From Proteus hauseri ATCC 700826 (lineage in GTDB: Bacteria; Pseudomonadota; Gammaproteobacteria; Enterobacterales; Enterobacteriaceae), in contig NZ_LXEV01000011.1 in NCBI RefSeq assembly GCF_001654965.1, positions 186,001 through 250,000 of the forward strand: 64,000 nucleotides of DNA, in the 5' to 3' direction. A model generated the notes under the pieces. The model was not told the DNA's origin and made no database searches. It worked only from the letters and a program-made list of their open reading frames with translations. How positions within the stretch are numbered: the stretch's first letter is position 1; every line of letters begins with the position of its first letter. A program made the translations under genes and the position numbers. This document shows positions 40,981 to 51,022 of this stretch, piece by piece.

Positions 40981-42630
40981 ATGGAAATTTTCTTTACTAT
41001 TTTAATTTTAATATTGGTGGTTTCAGTTTCAGGTTTAATTACAAAAGTTATTCCTTTTCGTATTCCGTTACCATTAATACAGATTGTTATAGGGGCTTTA
41101 TTGGCATGGCCTCAGTTTGGTTTGCATGTCACATTTGATCCTGAATTATTTCTCGTTCTATTAATTCCACCTCTGTTATTTGTTGATGGCTGGAAAACAC
41201 CAACGCGTGAGTTTATTCAAAATGGGCGCGAAATTTTCATCCTTGTGCTTGTGCTTGTTATGGTCACGGTTGTGGGTATTGGCTATCTTATTTACTGGAT
41301 GATGCCAAGTATTCCTCTGATTTCTGCTTTTGCCCTTGCCGCGGTTCTTTCACCTACCGATGCTGTCGCACTTTCTTCTATTGTGGGGAAAGGACGAATA
41401 CCTAAACGAATAATGGGTATTTTAGAAGGCGAAGCGTTAATGAATGACGCTTCAGGTCTGGTTGCTTTAAAATTTGCTGTTGCAGTCGCAATGGGCACTA
41501 TGGTGTTTACTGTTGGTGGCGCAACACTTGAATTCTTTAAAGTTGCTGTGGGTGGTTTGCTTGCCGGTATCGGTGTGACTTTAATTTACAGCAAATCATT
41601 AAGATTAATGAGCCGTTGGAGCGGTGATGATCCTGCGACACAAATTGTCTTTATGTTGTTGCTACCTTTTGCTTCTTATTTAATTGCAGAGCATATCGGC
41701 TTTTCTGGAATTCTTGCGGCAGTTGCGGCAGGTATGACAATTAGTAAATCCGGCGTTATTCGTAATGCGCCTTTAGCTATGCGTTTACGCGCTGATAGCG
41801 TTTGGTCAATGTTAGAGTTTGTGTTCAATGGCCTTGTGTTTATTATGCTGGGGCTACAGCTTCCTGTTATTTGGACTAGCTCTGTTATTCAAGCCGATTT
41901 AGATCCAGAAGTGGAAGTTTGGATGTTGTTTGCGGCTGTATTTGTGATTTACTTAGCACTGCTCATTTTGCGTTTCACTTGGTTATGGCTGATGAAAAAG
42001 ATAAGCCGTATCTTTATGAAAAAGCATCCTTTAGACTTTTCAAATTACACTACTCGTGAGTTATGGTTGTCTTCTTTCGCGGGGGTTCGTGGGGCGATAA
42101 CATTAGCTGGTGCACTCTCTATTCCGCTATTTTTAACTGATGGCAGTACATTCCCTGGACGCTATCAAATTATCTTTATCGCAGCTGGGGTTATTTTGCT
42201 TTCTATTTTGGTGGGGATTATCTCACTGCCTTTCTTACTAAAAGGTATACAGGCGACAGATAAAGAAGCAGATAAAAACGAAGTGCGCTATGCCAGAAAA
42301 GTAATGGCAGAAGTGGCTATTGTTAGTCTTAATAAAATGGAAGAGCGTTTAGCCGCAAGCACTGAAGAACAATTAGATGCTGAAGAAATTAACGAAGTTG
42401 CATCTCGTGTAACGGGATATTTAAGGCGTCGAACCGCCACGCAAGATGAGATGGTTCATAATATGTTGGAAGAAGACCTCGAAAGGCGTTTTCGTTTGAC
42501 AGCATTACGTGCTGAACGTGGTGAGCTTTATCATTTACGTGCAACTAGAAAAATCAGCAATGAAACCCTTCAATTATTGCTACATGAGTTGGATTTAATG
42601 GAAGCATTGTTAGTAGAGAAAGATAATTAA
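40981..42630 (+). CDS. yjcE: CPA1 Na+/H+ (monovalent cation/proton) antiporter YjcE
   Basis: A 549-residue antiporter, the same length as E. coli YjcE. About 12 membrane segments with the ion-binding ALSPTDAVALSSIVG and GEALMNDASGLVALKF motifs, and SFAGVRGAITLAGALSIP. A cytosolic tail of about 125 residues follows (RRRTATQDEMVHNMLEEDLE), with ATRKISNETLQLLLHELDLM near the end. TAAGGGTAAC precedes the ATG. Next gene begins 3 nt after the stop, so the biotin transporter is probably co-transcribed. Confidence 0.92.
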   Translation: MEIFFTILILILVVSVSGLITKVIPFRIPLPLIQIVIGALLAWPQFGLHVTFDPELFLVLLIPPLLFVDGWKTPTREFIQNGREIFILVLVLVMVTVVGIGYLIYWMMPSIPLISAFALAAVLSPTDAVALSSIVGKGRIPKRIMGILEGEALMNDASGLVALKFAVAVAMGTMVFTVGGATLEFFKVAVGGLLAGIGVTLIYSKSLRLMSRWSGDDPATQIVFMLLLPFASYLIAEHIGFSGILAAVAAGMTISKSGVIRNAPLAMRLRADSVWSMLEFVFNGLVFIMLGLQLPVIWTSSVIQADLDPEVEVWMLFAAVFVIYLALLILRFTWLWLMKKISRIFMKKHPLDFSNYTTRELWLSSFAGVRGAITLAGALSIPLFLTDGSTFPGRYQIIFIAAGVILLSILVGIISLPFLLKGIQATDKEADKNEVRYARKVMAEVAIVSLNKMEERLAASTEEQLDAEEINEVASRVTGYLRRRTATQDEMVHNMLEEDLERRFRLTALRAERGELYHLRATRKISNETLQLLLHELDLMEALLVEKDN

Positions 42631-42632
42631 TT

Positions 42633-43505
42633 ATGTGGCTGCTCGTTATTACAACCCTGTTATGGGCAGCCTCTTTCAGCTTGATCGGCGAATATCTTGC
42701 GGGTCAGGTTGATAGTTGGCTTTCAGTTCTTATTCGCGTCTCTTTAGCCGCTTTCGTTTTTTTACCTTTTTTACGTTGGAAAGGTATTAAAGCTAAAGTG
42801 ATTTTGCTTTATATGTGTGTGGGCGCGTGTCAGCTAGGCATTATGTATTTATTTGTTTTTCATGCTTATAACTACTTAACGGTTGCCGAGTTTTTGCTTT
42901 TTACTGTGTTAACACCGCTTTATGTCACGCTAATTTATGATTTATTAGAGCGTCAGCGGCTACGTTGGGGTTATGTATTTAGCTCGCTGCTTGCTGTATT
43001 GGGCGCGGCAATTATTCGTTATGACCATTTAAGTGATGATTTTTGGTATGGGCTGTTATTAGTTCAGCTTGCTAATATTTTCTTTGCTATCGGACAAGTG
43101 GGATATAAACGACTAATGGAGATCCATCCTATTCCTCAACATCATGCATTTTCATGGTTTTATATTGGTGCATGTGTGGTCGCATTGGTCGGGTGGATAT
43201 GTTTTGGTGATGGGCAAAAAGTACCAACAACCTCATTGCAATGGGGTGTATTACTTTGGTTGGGAATTGGTGCTTCTGGAATAGGTTACTTTATGTGGAA
43301 CTACGGCGCCACACAAGTGGATGCTGGAACCCTTGCTATTATGAATAACATGATGGTTCCAGCGGGATTATTAGTGAATTTTTCTATTTGGCAGCAACAT
43401 CCTAATTGGCCTAGTTTTATCATAGGCGCGAGCTTAATTGTGGCGTCTCTATGGATCCACAGGCGTTGGATCCACCGACCTGCTTCACAAAAGGAAGGCT
43501 GTTAA
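42633..43505 (+). CDS. yigM: DMT-family carboxylate/biotin transporter YigM (BioP)
   Basis: A 290-residue EamA-type permease with ten hydrophobic segments, matching E. coli YigM along its length (for example [53 protein letters not shown]). YigM/BioP is the high-affinity biotin importer of enterobacteria. As in E. coli it neighbours metR, but here its last 86 nt overlap the convergent metR 3' end. Confidence 0.9.
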   Translation: MWLLVITTLLWAASFSLIGEYLAGQVDSWLSVLIRVSLAAFVFLPFLRWKGIKAKVILLYMCVGACQLGIMYLFVFHAYNYLTVAEFLLFTVLTPLYVTLIYDLLERQRLRWGYVFSSLLAVLGAAIIRYDHLSDDFWYGLLLVQLANIFFAIGQVGYKRLMEIHPIPQHHAFSWFYIGACVVALVGWICFGDGQKVPTTSLQWGVLLWLGIGASGIGYFMWNYGATQVDAGTLAIMNNMMVPAGLLVNFSIWQQHPNWPSFIIGASLIVASLWIHRRWIHRPASQKEGC

Positions 43506-44373
43506 TCGCATGCTGACACGCTGAGCGTATAAATTCACGAATTGCCGGTTGATGTTGTTCTCCTGCTCTATTTGCAGCATATAACCGGCTCCATAGCCCT
43601 TCACCTAATGTTTTTGTTACCACTAGCCCTTGTTTTTCAAAATTCTCAACGGCCCAATGAGGTAGTGCAGCGATCCCCATGCCGGCAGCAACCATTTGTA
43701 TTAATAATAGTGTGTTATCAACATGCTTAAAATGTGGCGTGATACCTGCTGGTTGCAAAAAATGACGCCATACATCAAAGCGTTCTCTCTGTACCGGATA
43801 AATAAACAGTGTTTCTGAAATTAAATCTTGTGGCTGAATATGTAAGCGATTAGCAAGAGGGTGATCCGGTGATAAAACCAGTTTCACTTCATAATCAAAC
43901 AGTGGGGTATAGTTTAAACGGGTATCATCTAAAATATCTGAAGTGAGTACCACATCTAACTCTTGTTGTAATAAAGCAGGTTGAGGATCGAACGTCACAC
44001 CTGAATGAAAATCAACATTTACTTCAGGCCATGCTTGGCGATATTGCTGTAACGCGGGTGTTAACCATTGAATACAACTATGACATTCAATAGCAATATT
44101 GAGATTATCACTTCCAGGTTCATTGCATTCCTCAATAGCCCTACGCACGATAGGCAATACCTCTTGCGCTAAGCGTAATAACACTTCTCCTTGTGATGTA
44201 AAGCGCAAAGGCTGACTTTTGCGCACAAAAATTCGATAGCCCAGACGATGTTCTAATTCACTAAATTGATGTGAAAGAGCTGATTGTGTTTGATGTAGCT
44301 GATTAGCAGCATTGGCCAGAGAGCCTGTTTGCTTAAGAGTCAGTATCGTTTTTAAATGTTTTATTTCTATCAT
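43420..44373 (-). CDS. metR: LysR-type activator of methionine genes
   Basis: A 317-residue LTTR. HTH at residues 1-60 ([40 protein letters not shown]) and a co-inducer domain, starting [10 protein letters not shown] as in E. coli MetR (317). It activates metE and metH with homocysteine as effector. It is divergent from metE with 103 bp between. Its C-terminus overlaps the yigM 3' end on the other strand. Confidence 0.95.
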   Translation of the reverse strand: MIEIKHLKTILTLKQTGSLANAANQLHQTQSALSHQFSELEHRLGYRIFVRKSQPLRFTSQGEVLLRLAQEVLPIVRRAIEECNEPGSDNLNIAIECHSCIQWLTPALQQYRQAWPEVNVDFHSGVTFDPQPALLQQELDVVLTSDILDDTRLNYTPLFDYEVKLVLSPDHPLANRLHIQPQDLISETLFIYPVQRERFDVWRHFLQPAGITPHFKHVDNTLLLIQMVAAGMGIAALPHWAVENFEKQGLVVTKTLGEGLWSRLYAANRAGEQHQPAIREFIRSACQHAINSLPFVKQVGGSNACGSIETPQLSSRL

Positions 44374-44385
44374 GAGAAACCTTCA
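44373..44385. promoter_or_regulatory. MetR-site-like sequence at metR start
   Basis: TGAGAAACCTTCA fits the MetR consensus TGAA-N5-TTCA with one mismatch. It touches the metR ATG, as autoregulatory LTTR sites often do, and lies 92 bp from the metE start. Confidence 0.4.
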
Positions 44386-44437
44386 GGTTGTTGATGAAAA
44401 ATTTGCGCTTGTGATTTATACACTACCTGTAGATTAT

Positions 44438-44461
44438 GGATGTGTAAACATCTAGACGGCT
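44438..44461. promoter_or_regulatory. Tandem Met boxes (MetJ operator) before metE
   Basis: Three contiguous octamers compared with AGACGTCT: GGATGTGT (weak, 4-5 of 8), AAACATCT (6 of 8) and AGACGGCT (7 of 8). They end 15 nt before the metE start codon, where MetJ repression with S-adenosylmethionine is expected. Confidence 0.65.
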
Positions 44462-44476
44462 AAAAATAGGATTTTA

Positions 44477-46753
44477 ATGATGACAATTCGCAATCACACA
44501 CTTGGATTCCCGCGTATCGGCTTAGATAGAGAGCTAAAAAAGGCGCAAGAAAATTATTGGGCAGGTAAAATTTCTCAAGCAGAATTAATTGAAGTTGGTA
44601 AAACACTACGTGCCCGTCATTGGGAACAACAAGCTAAAGCGGGTGTTGAATTATTACCCGTGGGGGACTTTGCTTGGTATGACCAAGTATTAGGAACCAG
44701 CCTATTGCTGGGTAATGTACCTCCTCGTCACCGTAATAAAGAAGGTACATTAGATCTTGATACCTTATTTAGAGTTGCTAGAGGTAGAGCGCCTTCTGGT
44801 GAGCCGGCTGCTGCATCTGAAATGACCAAATGGTTTAATACTAACTATCACTATATAGTTCCTGAGTTTCAACAAGGGCAATCTTTCACGCTGGCATGGA
44901 AAGAGTTATTAGATGAAGTAGACGAAGCGTTAGCTTTAGGCCATAAAATAAAACCTGTTCTATTAGGTCCTGTAACCTATTTATGGCTTGGTAAAGTTAA
45001 AGGTCCTGAATTTGATAGATTAACGCTTTTAAAAGAGATTTTGCCTATCTATCAACAAGTTCTTACTGCATTAAAAGAAAAAGGTATTGAATGGGTACAA
45101 ATTGATGAACCCGCATTAGTCCTTGATTTACCAGTAGAATGGCAAAATGCGTATCAAACTGCATATCAAGCATTATCAGGACAAGTAAAACTGCTATTAA
45201 CAACGTATTTTGATGGTATTTCTCATCATCTTGATATTATTAAAAAGTTACCTGTAGATGGACTTCATGTTGATATTTCAGCAGGGCAAGATGATATTCA
45301 ACATTTACACCAAACATTACCTGAAAACTGGGTGCTCTCGTTAGGTGTGATTAATGGTCGAAATGTTTGGAAAGCGGATTTAGCACAGCGTTATCAGCAA
45401 GTTGTTACATTGAAAGATCTGCGTCCACTGTGGGTAGGTACATCATGCTCGCTACTGCATAGCCCAATTGATTTAAATGCAGAAACGAAATTAGATGAGG
45501 AAGTTAAAAGCTGGTTTGCCTTTTCTATTCAAAAATGTGAAGAGCTTGCTTTACTGGCTAACGCGTTAAATGCCCCACAGGGTGAATATGATAAACAACT
45601 GGAGCAATATAGTGCACCTATCCGCCAACGTAAACATTCGGCACGTGTAAATAACGCGCAAGTTGCAGCTCGTTTAGCCGCCATTAATGCTCAAGATAGT
45701 GAAAGAAACTCACCTTATACAGAGCGTGCACAAGTGCAGCGTGCTCGTTTTAACCTACCATTATGGCCAACAACGACTATCGGTTCATTTCCACAAACAA
45801 CGGAAATTCGTACTGTACGTTTAGACTTTAAAAAAGGGCGCATTGATACCGCGGCTTATCGCACAAATATTAGTGAGCATATTAAACAAGCTATAGCAGA
45901 GCAAGAAAGCCTTGGCCTTGATGTATTAGTGCATGGTGAAGCAGAACGTAATGACATGGTGGAGTATTTTGGTGAGCATTTTGATGGCTATGTGTTTACA
46001 CAAAATGGCTGGGTTCAAAGTTATGGTTCTCGTTGTGTAAAACCGCCTGTTATCATTGGTGATATTAGCCGTCCTGAAGCCATTACTGTTGATTGGGCTA
46101 CTTATGCACAAACATTAACGGAAAAACCAGTAAAAGGAATGCTTACAGGGCCTGTCACTATTTTATGTTGGTCATTCCCTCGTGAAGATGTCAGTCGTGA
46201 AACTATTGCAAAACAGATTGCTTTAGCACTACGTGATGAAGTCGATGACTTACAAAAAGCAGGTATTGGTATTATCCAAATTGATGAGCCAGCTTTACGT
46301 GAAGGATTGCCATTGCGTCGTAACGATTGGCAAGCTTATCTTAATTGGGCGGTTGATGCCTTTAAGCTAAGTGCTGCTATCGCTGATGATGAAACACAAA
46401 TTCATACTCATATGTGTTATTGCGAGTTCAATGACATTATGGATTCAATAGCAGCCTTAGATGCGGATGTTATTACTATTGAAACATCGCGCTCAGATAT
46501 GGAATTACTTGAAGCATTTGAACATTTTGATTATCCCAATGAAATTGGACCAGGTGTTTACGATATTCACTCCCCAAATGTCCCTAATGTAGAGTGGATT
46601 ATCGCTTTATTAAGAAAAGCACAATCAAGAATTCCAGCAGAACGCTTATGGGTAAATCCAGATTGTGGCTTAAAAACAAGAGGGTGGTCAGAAACACGAG
46701 CTGCATTAGCTAATATGGTCGAAGCTGCTAAATATTTACGTCAAAATGCATAA
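44477..46753 (+). CDS. metE: Cobalamin-independent methionine synthase
   Basis: A 758-residue MetE (E. coli 753): N-terminal [10 protein letters not shown], central [27 protein letters not shown], and the zinc-site and catalytic region [12 protein letters not shown] (His, Cys), [14 protein letters not shown] (Cys of NPDCG). It methylates homocysteine with 5-methyl-tetrahydropteroyl-triglutamate. Divergent metR and the Met boxes explain its control. The start may be the second ATG (44480). Confidence 0.97.
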   Translation: MMTIRNHTLGFPRIGLDRELKKAQENYWAGKISQAELIEVGKTLRARHWEQQAKAGVELLPVGDFAWYDQVLGTSLLLGNVPPRHRNKEGTLDLDTLFRVARGRAPSGEPAAASEMTKWFNTNYHYIVPEFQQGQSFTLAWKELLDEVDEALALGHKIKPVLLGPVTYLWLGKVKGPEFDRLTLLKEILPIYQQVLTALKEKGIEWVQIDEPALVLDLPVEWQNAYQTAYQALSGQVKLLLTTYFDGISHHLDIIKKLPVDGLHVDISAGQDDIQHLHQTLPENWVLSLGVINGRNVWKADLAQRYQQVVTLKDLRPLWVGTSCSLLHSPIDLNAETKLDEEVKSWFAFSIQKCEELALLANALNAPQGEYDKQLEQYSAPIRQRKHSARVNNAQVAARLAAINAQDSERNSPYTERAQVQRARFNLPLWPTTTIGSFPQTTEIRTVRLDFKKGRIDTAAYRTNISEHIKQAIAEQESLGLDVLVHGEAERNDMVEYFGEHFDGYVFTQNGWVQSYGSRCVKPPVIIGDISRPEAITVDWATYAQTLTEKPVKGMLTGPVTILCWSFPREDVSRETIAKQIALALRDEVDDLQKAGIGIIQIDEPALREGLPLRRNDWQAYLNWAVDAFKLSAAIADDETQIHTHMCYCEFNDIMDSIAALDADVITIETSRSDMELLEAFEHFDYPNEIGPGVYDIHSPNVPNVEWIIALLRKAQSRIPAERLWVNPDCGLKTRGWSETRAALANMVEAAKYLRQNA

Positions 46754-46779
46754 TATGTAGTAATTATTTCATTTAAATT

Positions 46780-46827
46780 AGCTCACTTTTTTAGGTAAAT
46801 TTAAATATCTATAAAGTGAGCTTTTTT
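46780..46827 (+). terminator. Intrinsic terminator after metE
   Basis: 10-bp stem (agctcacttt and complement) with a 23-nt loop, followed by TTTTT; 27 nt after the metE stop. Confidence 0.75.
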
Positions 46828-46943
46828 ATTATTAATTATCTATTAAACAGCATGTTGAGAAAATATATAGAAAGTAAAAATAAGATTAAATCTTATTATT
46901 GATATTATAAACAGTTGCTATACTGCGAATACTATTTCATTTT

Positions 46944-47771
46944 ATGGATATTATTCTTGTGCAAGATAGCATTAAACTTTCGGATAAAGTATTAGACGCT
47001 TTCCCCACTAGAGCATTAAAACTCTCACCTTTAAGAGGCGATGGCGGACTATTTCGCACCTTATTTTTAGTTATTACGATGCTAGTAATGACCTTATTCA
47101 GTGCTTACCAAATTCCTAATATTCTTTATGATTATAAAATTAGTGAAAATGCTGTGCCTGTAGATGCTAATATTAAAGGCTCCTGTCGTTCTCAACTTTT
47201 TATCATCACTAATTGTAGTGTTGATTTGAGTTATAAAGGCAACCAGGTTTCTCGTAATTTTACCTTTCTTGATTTAGGTTCAAAGGATGTACTTGTTGAA
47301 CCCGTTGCTGATGCAAACGACATGAGTAAAATGACGGTGGATGTTGCAATAGATAATATGTGGCTTCGTTTAATTAGTACGATTATTTTTGTTGGCTTAT
47401 TTTGTTTTAGTGTATTCTTTTTTATTTATCGCCAAATACTTACTAGTAAAGTAAAAAAAGCATTATTATCAGTCGGTGAAAAACCATTAAAACTGGCTGC
47501 TATTCCCGCGAAAGTTGTTTCAAGTAATAAGCAATTTATAGCAACATATAAAATTAATTTGTTAGGGAAAACAATCTCTGTTGCTTATTCTGGTAATAAA
47601 AAAACACCACCCATGGTGATAGAAGTAAATGGTAAAACTTATGTACTGGTTGTTTACTCGCCACAACAAAATATTCCATATGCGTTAGATGTACCATTAG
47701 CTCGAATTCAAGCAACAGCTGAAGAGAAACAACGTTTTCATGAGGCATTAATAGAAGAAGGGTTGTTGTAG
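46944..47771 (+). CDS. Unidentified membrane protein with two transmembrane segments
   Basis: A 275-residue protein I do not recognise. A cytosolic start (residues 1-35), TM1 (about 36-58, LFRTLFLVITMLVMTLFSAY), a 70-residue exposed region with two Cys (GSCRSQLFIITNCSVDLSYKG), TM2 (about 134-157, LISTIIFVGLFCFSVFFFIY) and a soluble C-terminal domain of about 115 residues. The two Cys suggest a periplasmic disulfide if the middle is outside. It occupies the metE-udp interval where E. coli has ysgA. No ribosome site is clear. Confidence 0.65.
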   Translation: MDIILVQDSIKLSDKVLDAFPTRALKLSPLRGDGGLFRTLFLVITMLVMTLFSAYQIPNILYDYKISENAVPVDANIKGSCRSQLFIITNCSVDLSYKGNQVSRNFTFLDLGSKDVLVEPVADANDMSKMTVDVAIDNMWLRLISTIIFVGLFCFSVFFFIYRQILTSKVKKALLSVGEKPLKLAAIPAKVVSSNKQFIATYKINLLGKTISVAYSGNKKTPPMVIEVNGKTYVLVVYSPQQNIPYALDVPLARIQATAEEKQRFHEALIEEGLL

Positions 47772-47790
47772 TTTTATTAATGTTTATGGT

Positions 47791-47830
47791 GCGTTTTCTC
47801 ACAGTTATTTGGTACAAGGTGAGAAAACGC
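47791..47830. terminator. Stem-loop between unknown gene and yidB
   Basis: Perfect 12-bp arms (gcgttttctcac, 47791-47802, and complement 47819-47830) in the convergent interval. T tract is within the stem only, so termination strength is uncertain. Confidence 0.6.
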
Positions 47831-47868
47831 CAGTAATAAGACTAATAAGTTAATTCAGCGGTGTATTA

Positions 47869-48261
47869 TCAGCCGCCAAAAATTTTGGCTTTTAGTATAT
47901 CCATTCCTGCACTAACTAAATCTAAATTCTCAGGAACAACTCCATCAGGCGTTACTTTATCAATGAGCTTTGGTAAATATTGAGCTGCCATTTCAGAAGC
48001 CTCACTTGTACTCATATTAATTTTTGTCGCTAATTCATTAATAACGGGTAATGAGAAAATCTCAACGATCTGCTCTGCATTGATAGGTAAGTTTGCACTT
48101 GTTCCTATCCAAGATTGAATAAGTTCACCTAAACCGGCAGAGTTAAATTGTTTAATTAAGCCATCAATTCCTCCCTGAGATTCAACCCAGTCTAGTACTG
48201 TTTTGTATTGATTGATTTTTTCACCACCAAGAAGGTTTGCGATTTGGTTAAATAAGCTCAT
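47869..48261 (-). CDS. yidB: YidB-family protein (DUF937)
   Basis: A 130-residue protein matching E. coli YidB in architecture: NQIANLLGGEKINQYKTVLD, WVESQGGIDGLIKQF, GLGELIQSWIGT, ending LVSAGMDILKAKIFGG. The function of YidB is unknown; the fold is small, helical and cytosolic. It is a single gene facing the unknown membrane protein. Confidence 0.9.
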   Translation of the reverse strand: MSLFNQIANLLGGEKINQYKTVLDWVESQGGIDGLIKQFNSAGLGELIQSWIGTSANLPINAEQIVEIFSLPVINELATKINMSTSEASEMAAQYLPKLIDKVTPDGVVPENLDLVSAGMDILKAKIFGG

Positions 48262-48483
48262 GGTTACTCCCGTGACAAGGCCATGTTGTCACACAATTAA
48301 ATATTCATTTTAAAGGCGGGTAGTGTACGTGAAGTTATTATATTCATCTATACTGTAAGAATCGTTTATCAAATTAACGACAAATAAAGAGAAAGCTTAT
48401 TAATATGCGCTTTTTTAGGGAATGATTTTGCCGCTAATTTTTGCAGCCATTATTGATGGAATGACGTTTTAACACGGACTGTT

Positions 48484-48550
48484 TGTGATCTTTATCACGC
48501 TTTTATGAAATTGTTTCTTTATCTGGTGCTCCTTAAGTGACCTTGGTCAC
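48484..48550. promoter_or_regulatory. Twin CRP sites of the udp promoter
   Basis: TGTGATCTTTATCACG (48484-48499) and GTGACCTTGGTCAC (48537-48550) have GTGA-N6-TCAC cores with centres 52 bp apart. In E. coli udp two CRP sites at about -41.5 and -93.5 hold CytR between them; the same spacing implies CRP/CytR control. A -10-like TAGAGT lies at 48573-48578. Confidence 0.8.
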
Positions 48551-48626
48551 TAAAAAAAGTGAAAGGATCCGATAGAGTAAGTTTTAATTTAATGAACATT
48601 GGTTTTGTCCCATTGAGGAGTCCGAT

Positions 48627-49385
48627 ATGTCTGATGTATTTCACTTAGGTTTAACTAAAAATGACCTACAGGGTGCAACGCTAGCAATAGTTCCGGGTGA
48701 CCCGAAACGTGTTGAAAAAATTGCAAAATTAATGGATAACCCTGTTCATCTGGCCTCTTTACGTGAATATACGTCATGGCGTGGCGAAATTGATGGTAAT
48801 GCAGTTATTGTTTGTTCTACTGGTATCGGTGGCCCATCAACCTCTATCGCAGTAGAAGAGTTGGCTCAGTTAGGTATTCGCACTTTCCTGCGTATTGGTA
48901 CAACGGGTGCTATTCAAGAGCATATCAGTGTTGGTGATATTTTAGTAACTACTGCGGCTGTTCGTTTAGACGGCGCAAGTTTACATTTTGCACCAATGGA
49001 ATTCCCAGCTGTATCTGATTTTGAGTGCATGAATGCACTTTATAAAGCAGCTAAAGATAATGGTTCTACTGTACATGTAGGTGTGACAGCATCTTCTGAT
49101 ACTTTCTACCCAGGCCAAGAACGTTACGACACTTATACAGGCCGTGTAACTCGCCGTTTTAAAGGCTCTATGAAAGAGTGGCAAGAAATGGGTGTGATGA
49201 ACTATGAAATGGAATCAGCAACATTGTTAACAATGTGTGCAAGCCAAGGCTTACGTGCTGGTATGGTTGCTGGTGTTATCGTAAACCGTACTCAACAAGA
49301 AATTCCAGATGCTGAATTACTGAAGAAAACAGAAAATAATGCGCTGGGTATTGTTATTGAAGCTGCCCGTATTTTAATGAAATAA
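48627..49385 (+). CDS. udp: Uridine phosphorylase
   Basis: A 252-residue nucleoside phosphorylase (E. coli 253): start [17 protein letters not shown], phosphate-binding [30 protein letters not shown] and the substrate segment [14 protein letters not shown]. It splits uridine with phosphate to uracil and ribose-1-phosphate. GAGGAG lies 7 nt before the ATG. Twin CRP sites lie upstream. Confidence 0.97.
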   Translation: MSDVFHLGLTKNDLQGATLAIVPGDPKRVEKIAKLMDNPVHLASLREYTSWRGEIDGNAVIVCSTGIGGPSTSIAVEELAQLGIRTFLRIGTTGAIQEHISVGDILVTTAAVRLDGASLHFAPMEFPAVSDFECMNALYKAAKDNGSTVHVGVTASSDTFYPGQERYDTYTGRVTRRFKGSMKEWQEMGVMNYEMESATLLTMCASQGLRAGMVAGVIVNRTQQEIPDAELLKKTENNALGIVIEAARILMK

Positions 49386-49403
49386 GCGTTTAACTTGAAT
49401 TTT

Positions 49404-49440
49404 AAAAGCCCTTAATACTGAAGTATTAAGGGCTTTTTTT
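49404..49440 (+). terminator. Intrinsic terminator after udp
   Basis: Perfect 16-bp stem (aaaagcccttaatact and complement) with a 2-nt core loop, followed by TTTTTTT; 18 nt after the udp stop. Confidence 0.93.
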
Positions 49441-49536
49441 ATGGACGAATTCATTAGGTTAATATGAAATGACAATAGAACATTGTTTCTGTTAAGGTCA
49501 TAGAGTCTGAACAATACAACAATGAAAAGAGGCGTT

Positions 49537-50319
49537 ATGACTGATATTCTGCAAATACATTCTTCGGTATTGCCTTTAAAAGGTGGTATTAATTTTCGTG
49601 ATTTAGGAGGGAAAAAACTTAATAATGGCGGCATTATTAAATCAGGTATGTTATTTCGTTCAGGTTCTCTTGATAGGTTAACAGAAACAGACCAATCCCT
49701 GCTGATTGATAAAAATTTATTTCAGATAATTGATTATCGCGATAACAGCGAAATTTTAGATAAACCAGATAGAGTGTGGAATGGTGCACAATATTATCAT
49801 TCACCAGCTAATCCATTATCAAAAGAAGTCTCTGCTGATTTAGAAAAATTAACGCCTCAATTACTTGAGCAGTTTGATGCTCAAGCTTTTATGTTCAAGC
49901 TATATGAGTTATTACCAATTAATAATCCAGCGTATAAGCAATTAGCAATATTATTACAACAGCCAGAAAAAGGCGGAGTCGTGCAACATTGCGCTGTAGG
50001 TAAAGATAGAACAGGTGTAGGCTCAGCTTTAGTGTTGTTTGCATTAGGCGCATCATTAGATGTGGTTATGGAAGATTATTTATTAACGAATAAAACGTTG
50101 GAACCTTATCGCGATTATTTATTAGCTGAACATGCAAAAACGTTTAGTGAAAATATTGTTGATAAATTTTCCTATGTATATTCAGTACAAGAAGATTTTT
50201 TACAAACAGCATTAACAAGTATTAATCACCATTATGGCAGCATTGATAATTGGCTAGAAAAAGATATTGGCTTGGATGCTAATAGTCGAGAGAAACTACA
50301 AAATTATTTTCTAGAGTAA
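49537..50319 (+). CDS. Tyrosine-protein phosphatase (protein phosphatase-like, DSP/Y-phosphatase3 family)
   Basis: A 260-residue enzyme with N-terminal GGINFRDLGGKKLNNGGIIK and LFRSGSLDRLTETD, typical of Y_phosphatase3, and the P-loop VVQHCAVGKDRTGVGSAL (Cys-x5-Arg, near residue 153). A cysteinyl-phosphate mechanism on phosphotyrosine or a phospholipid/inositol phosphate is implied by the family. I prefer the ATG at 49537 with AAGAGG just before it over the ATG at 49522. No operon partner. Confidence 0.87.
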   Translation: MTDILQIHSSVLPLKGGINFRDLGGKKLNNGGIIKSGMLFRSGSLDRLTETDQSLLIDKNLFQIIDYRDNSEILDKPDRVWNGAQYYHSPANPLSKEVSADLEKLTPQLLEQFDAQAFMFKLYELLPINNPAYKQLAILLQQPEKGGVVQHCAVGKDRTGVGSALVLFALGASLDVVMEDYLLTNKTLEPYRDYLLAEHAKTFSENIVDKFSYVYSVQEDFLQTALTSINHHYGSIDNWLEKDIGLDANSREKLQNYFLE

Positions 50320-50389
50320 TAAAGTGATCTATATTCGGTTAATCTCACTTTTTTATTTTAATTAGGCTAACCGAATTAAGGTCTCTATT

Positions 50390-50920
50390 TTGACTGTACA
50401 AGACATTATTCATACCATCACTCTCTTTGTAAAAGAACACGAAATTTGGGCTATTCCTATCGTGTTCTTTCTTGCTTTTGGTGAGTCATTGGCATTTATT
50501 TCATTGTTATTACCCGCCACTGTTATTTTATTGGGGCTAGGCGCCTTAATTGGGGAAAGCGGATTATTTTTTTGGCCGATATGGCTAGCGGCTGCATTAG
50601 GCGCTTTTTTTGGTGATTGGCTCTCTTATTGGATAGGTTTTCATTATAAAGATGGCGTAAGAAATATGTGGCCTATTTCGCGTTCACCTCAAGTATTAGT
50701 TAGAGGTCATCATTTTTTTAACCGTTGGGGAGTCTGGGGTGTTTTTATTGGTCGATTCTTTGGTCCTTTTCGTGCCGTGGTACCTTTAGTTGCAGGTATT
50801 TGTGCAATGCCACAGCGCTATTTTCAGGTGGCTAATTTCGTTTCAGCAATGATATGGGCGTTTGGTATTTTGGCTCCTGGTGCGTTTGGCTTGCAATGGC
50901 TTGCGAAATGGGTGGGATAA
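50390..50920 (+). CDS. DedA-family membrane protein
   Basis: A 176-residue DedA/VTT protein with about five hydrophobic segments and the family motifs FFLAFGESLAFISLLLPAT and FIGRFFGPFRAVVPLVAGI. No ATG lies in the early frame; the start is the TTG at 50390 with TTAAGG about 7 nt before. DedA proteins act in undecaprenyl-phosphate or phospholipid recycling and membrane homeostasis. Shorter than most E. coli paralogues (about 220). Confidence 0.85.
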   Translation: MTVQDIIHTITLFVKEHEIWAIPIVFFLAFGESLAFISLLLPATVILLGLGALIGESGLFFWPIWLAAALGAFFGDWLSYWIGFHYKDGVRNMWPISRSPQVLVRGHHFFNRWGVWGVFIGRFFGPFRAVVPLVAGICAMPQRYFQVANFVSAMIWAFGILAPGAFGLQWLAKWVG

Positions 50921-51022
50921 CTGCGTACTTTATCGCAAATCAACGTATGATATGAATTGTTGCTAGACAATGTTATCTATGAGCTTTAACGTAGCCCGCT
51001 GGAAAGTAAAAAGGTCACTTTA

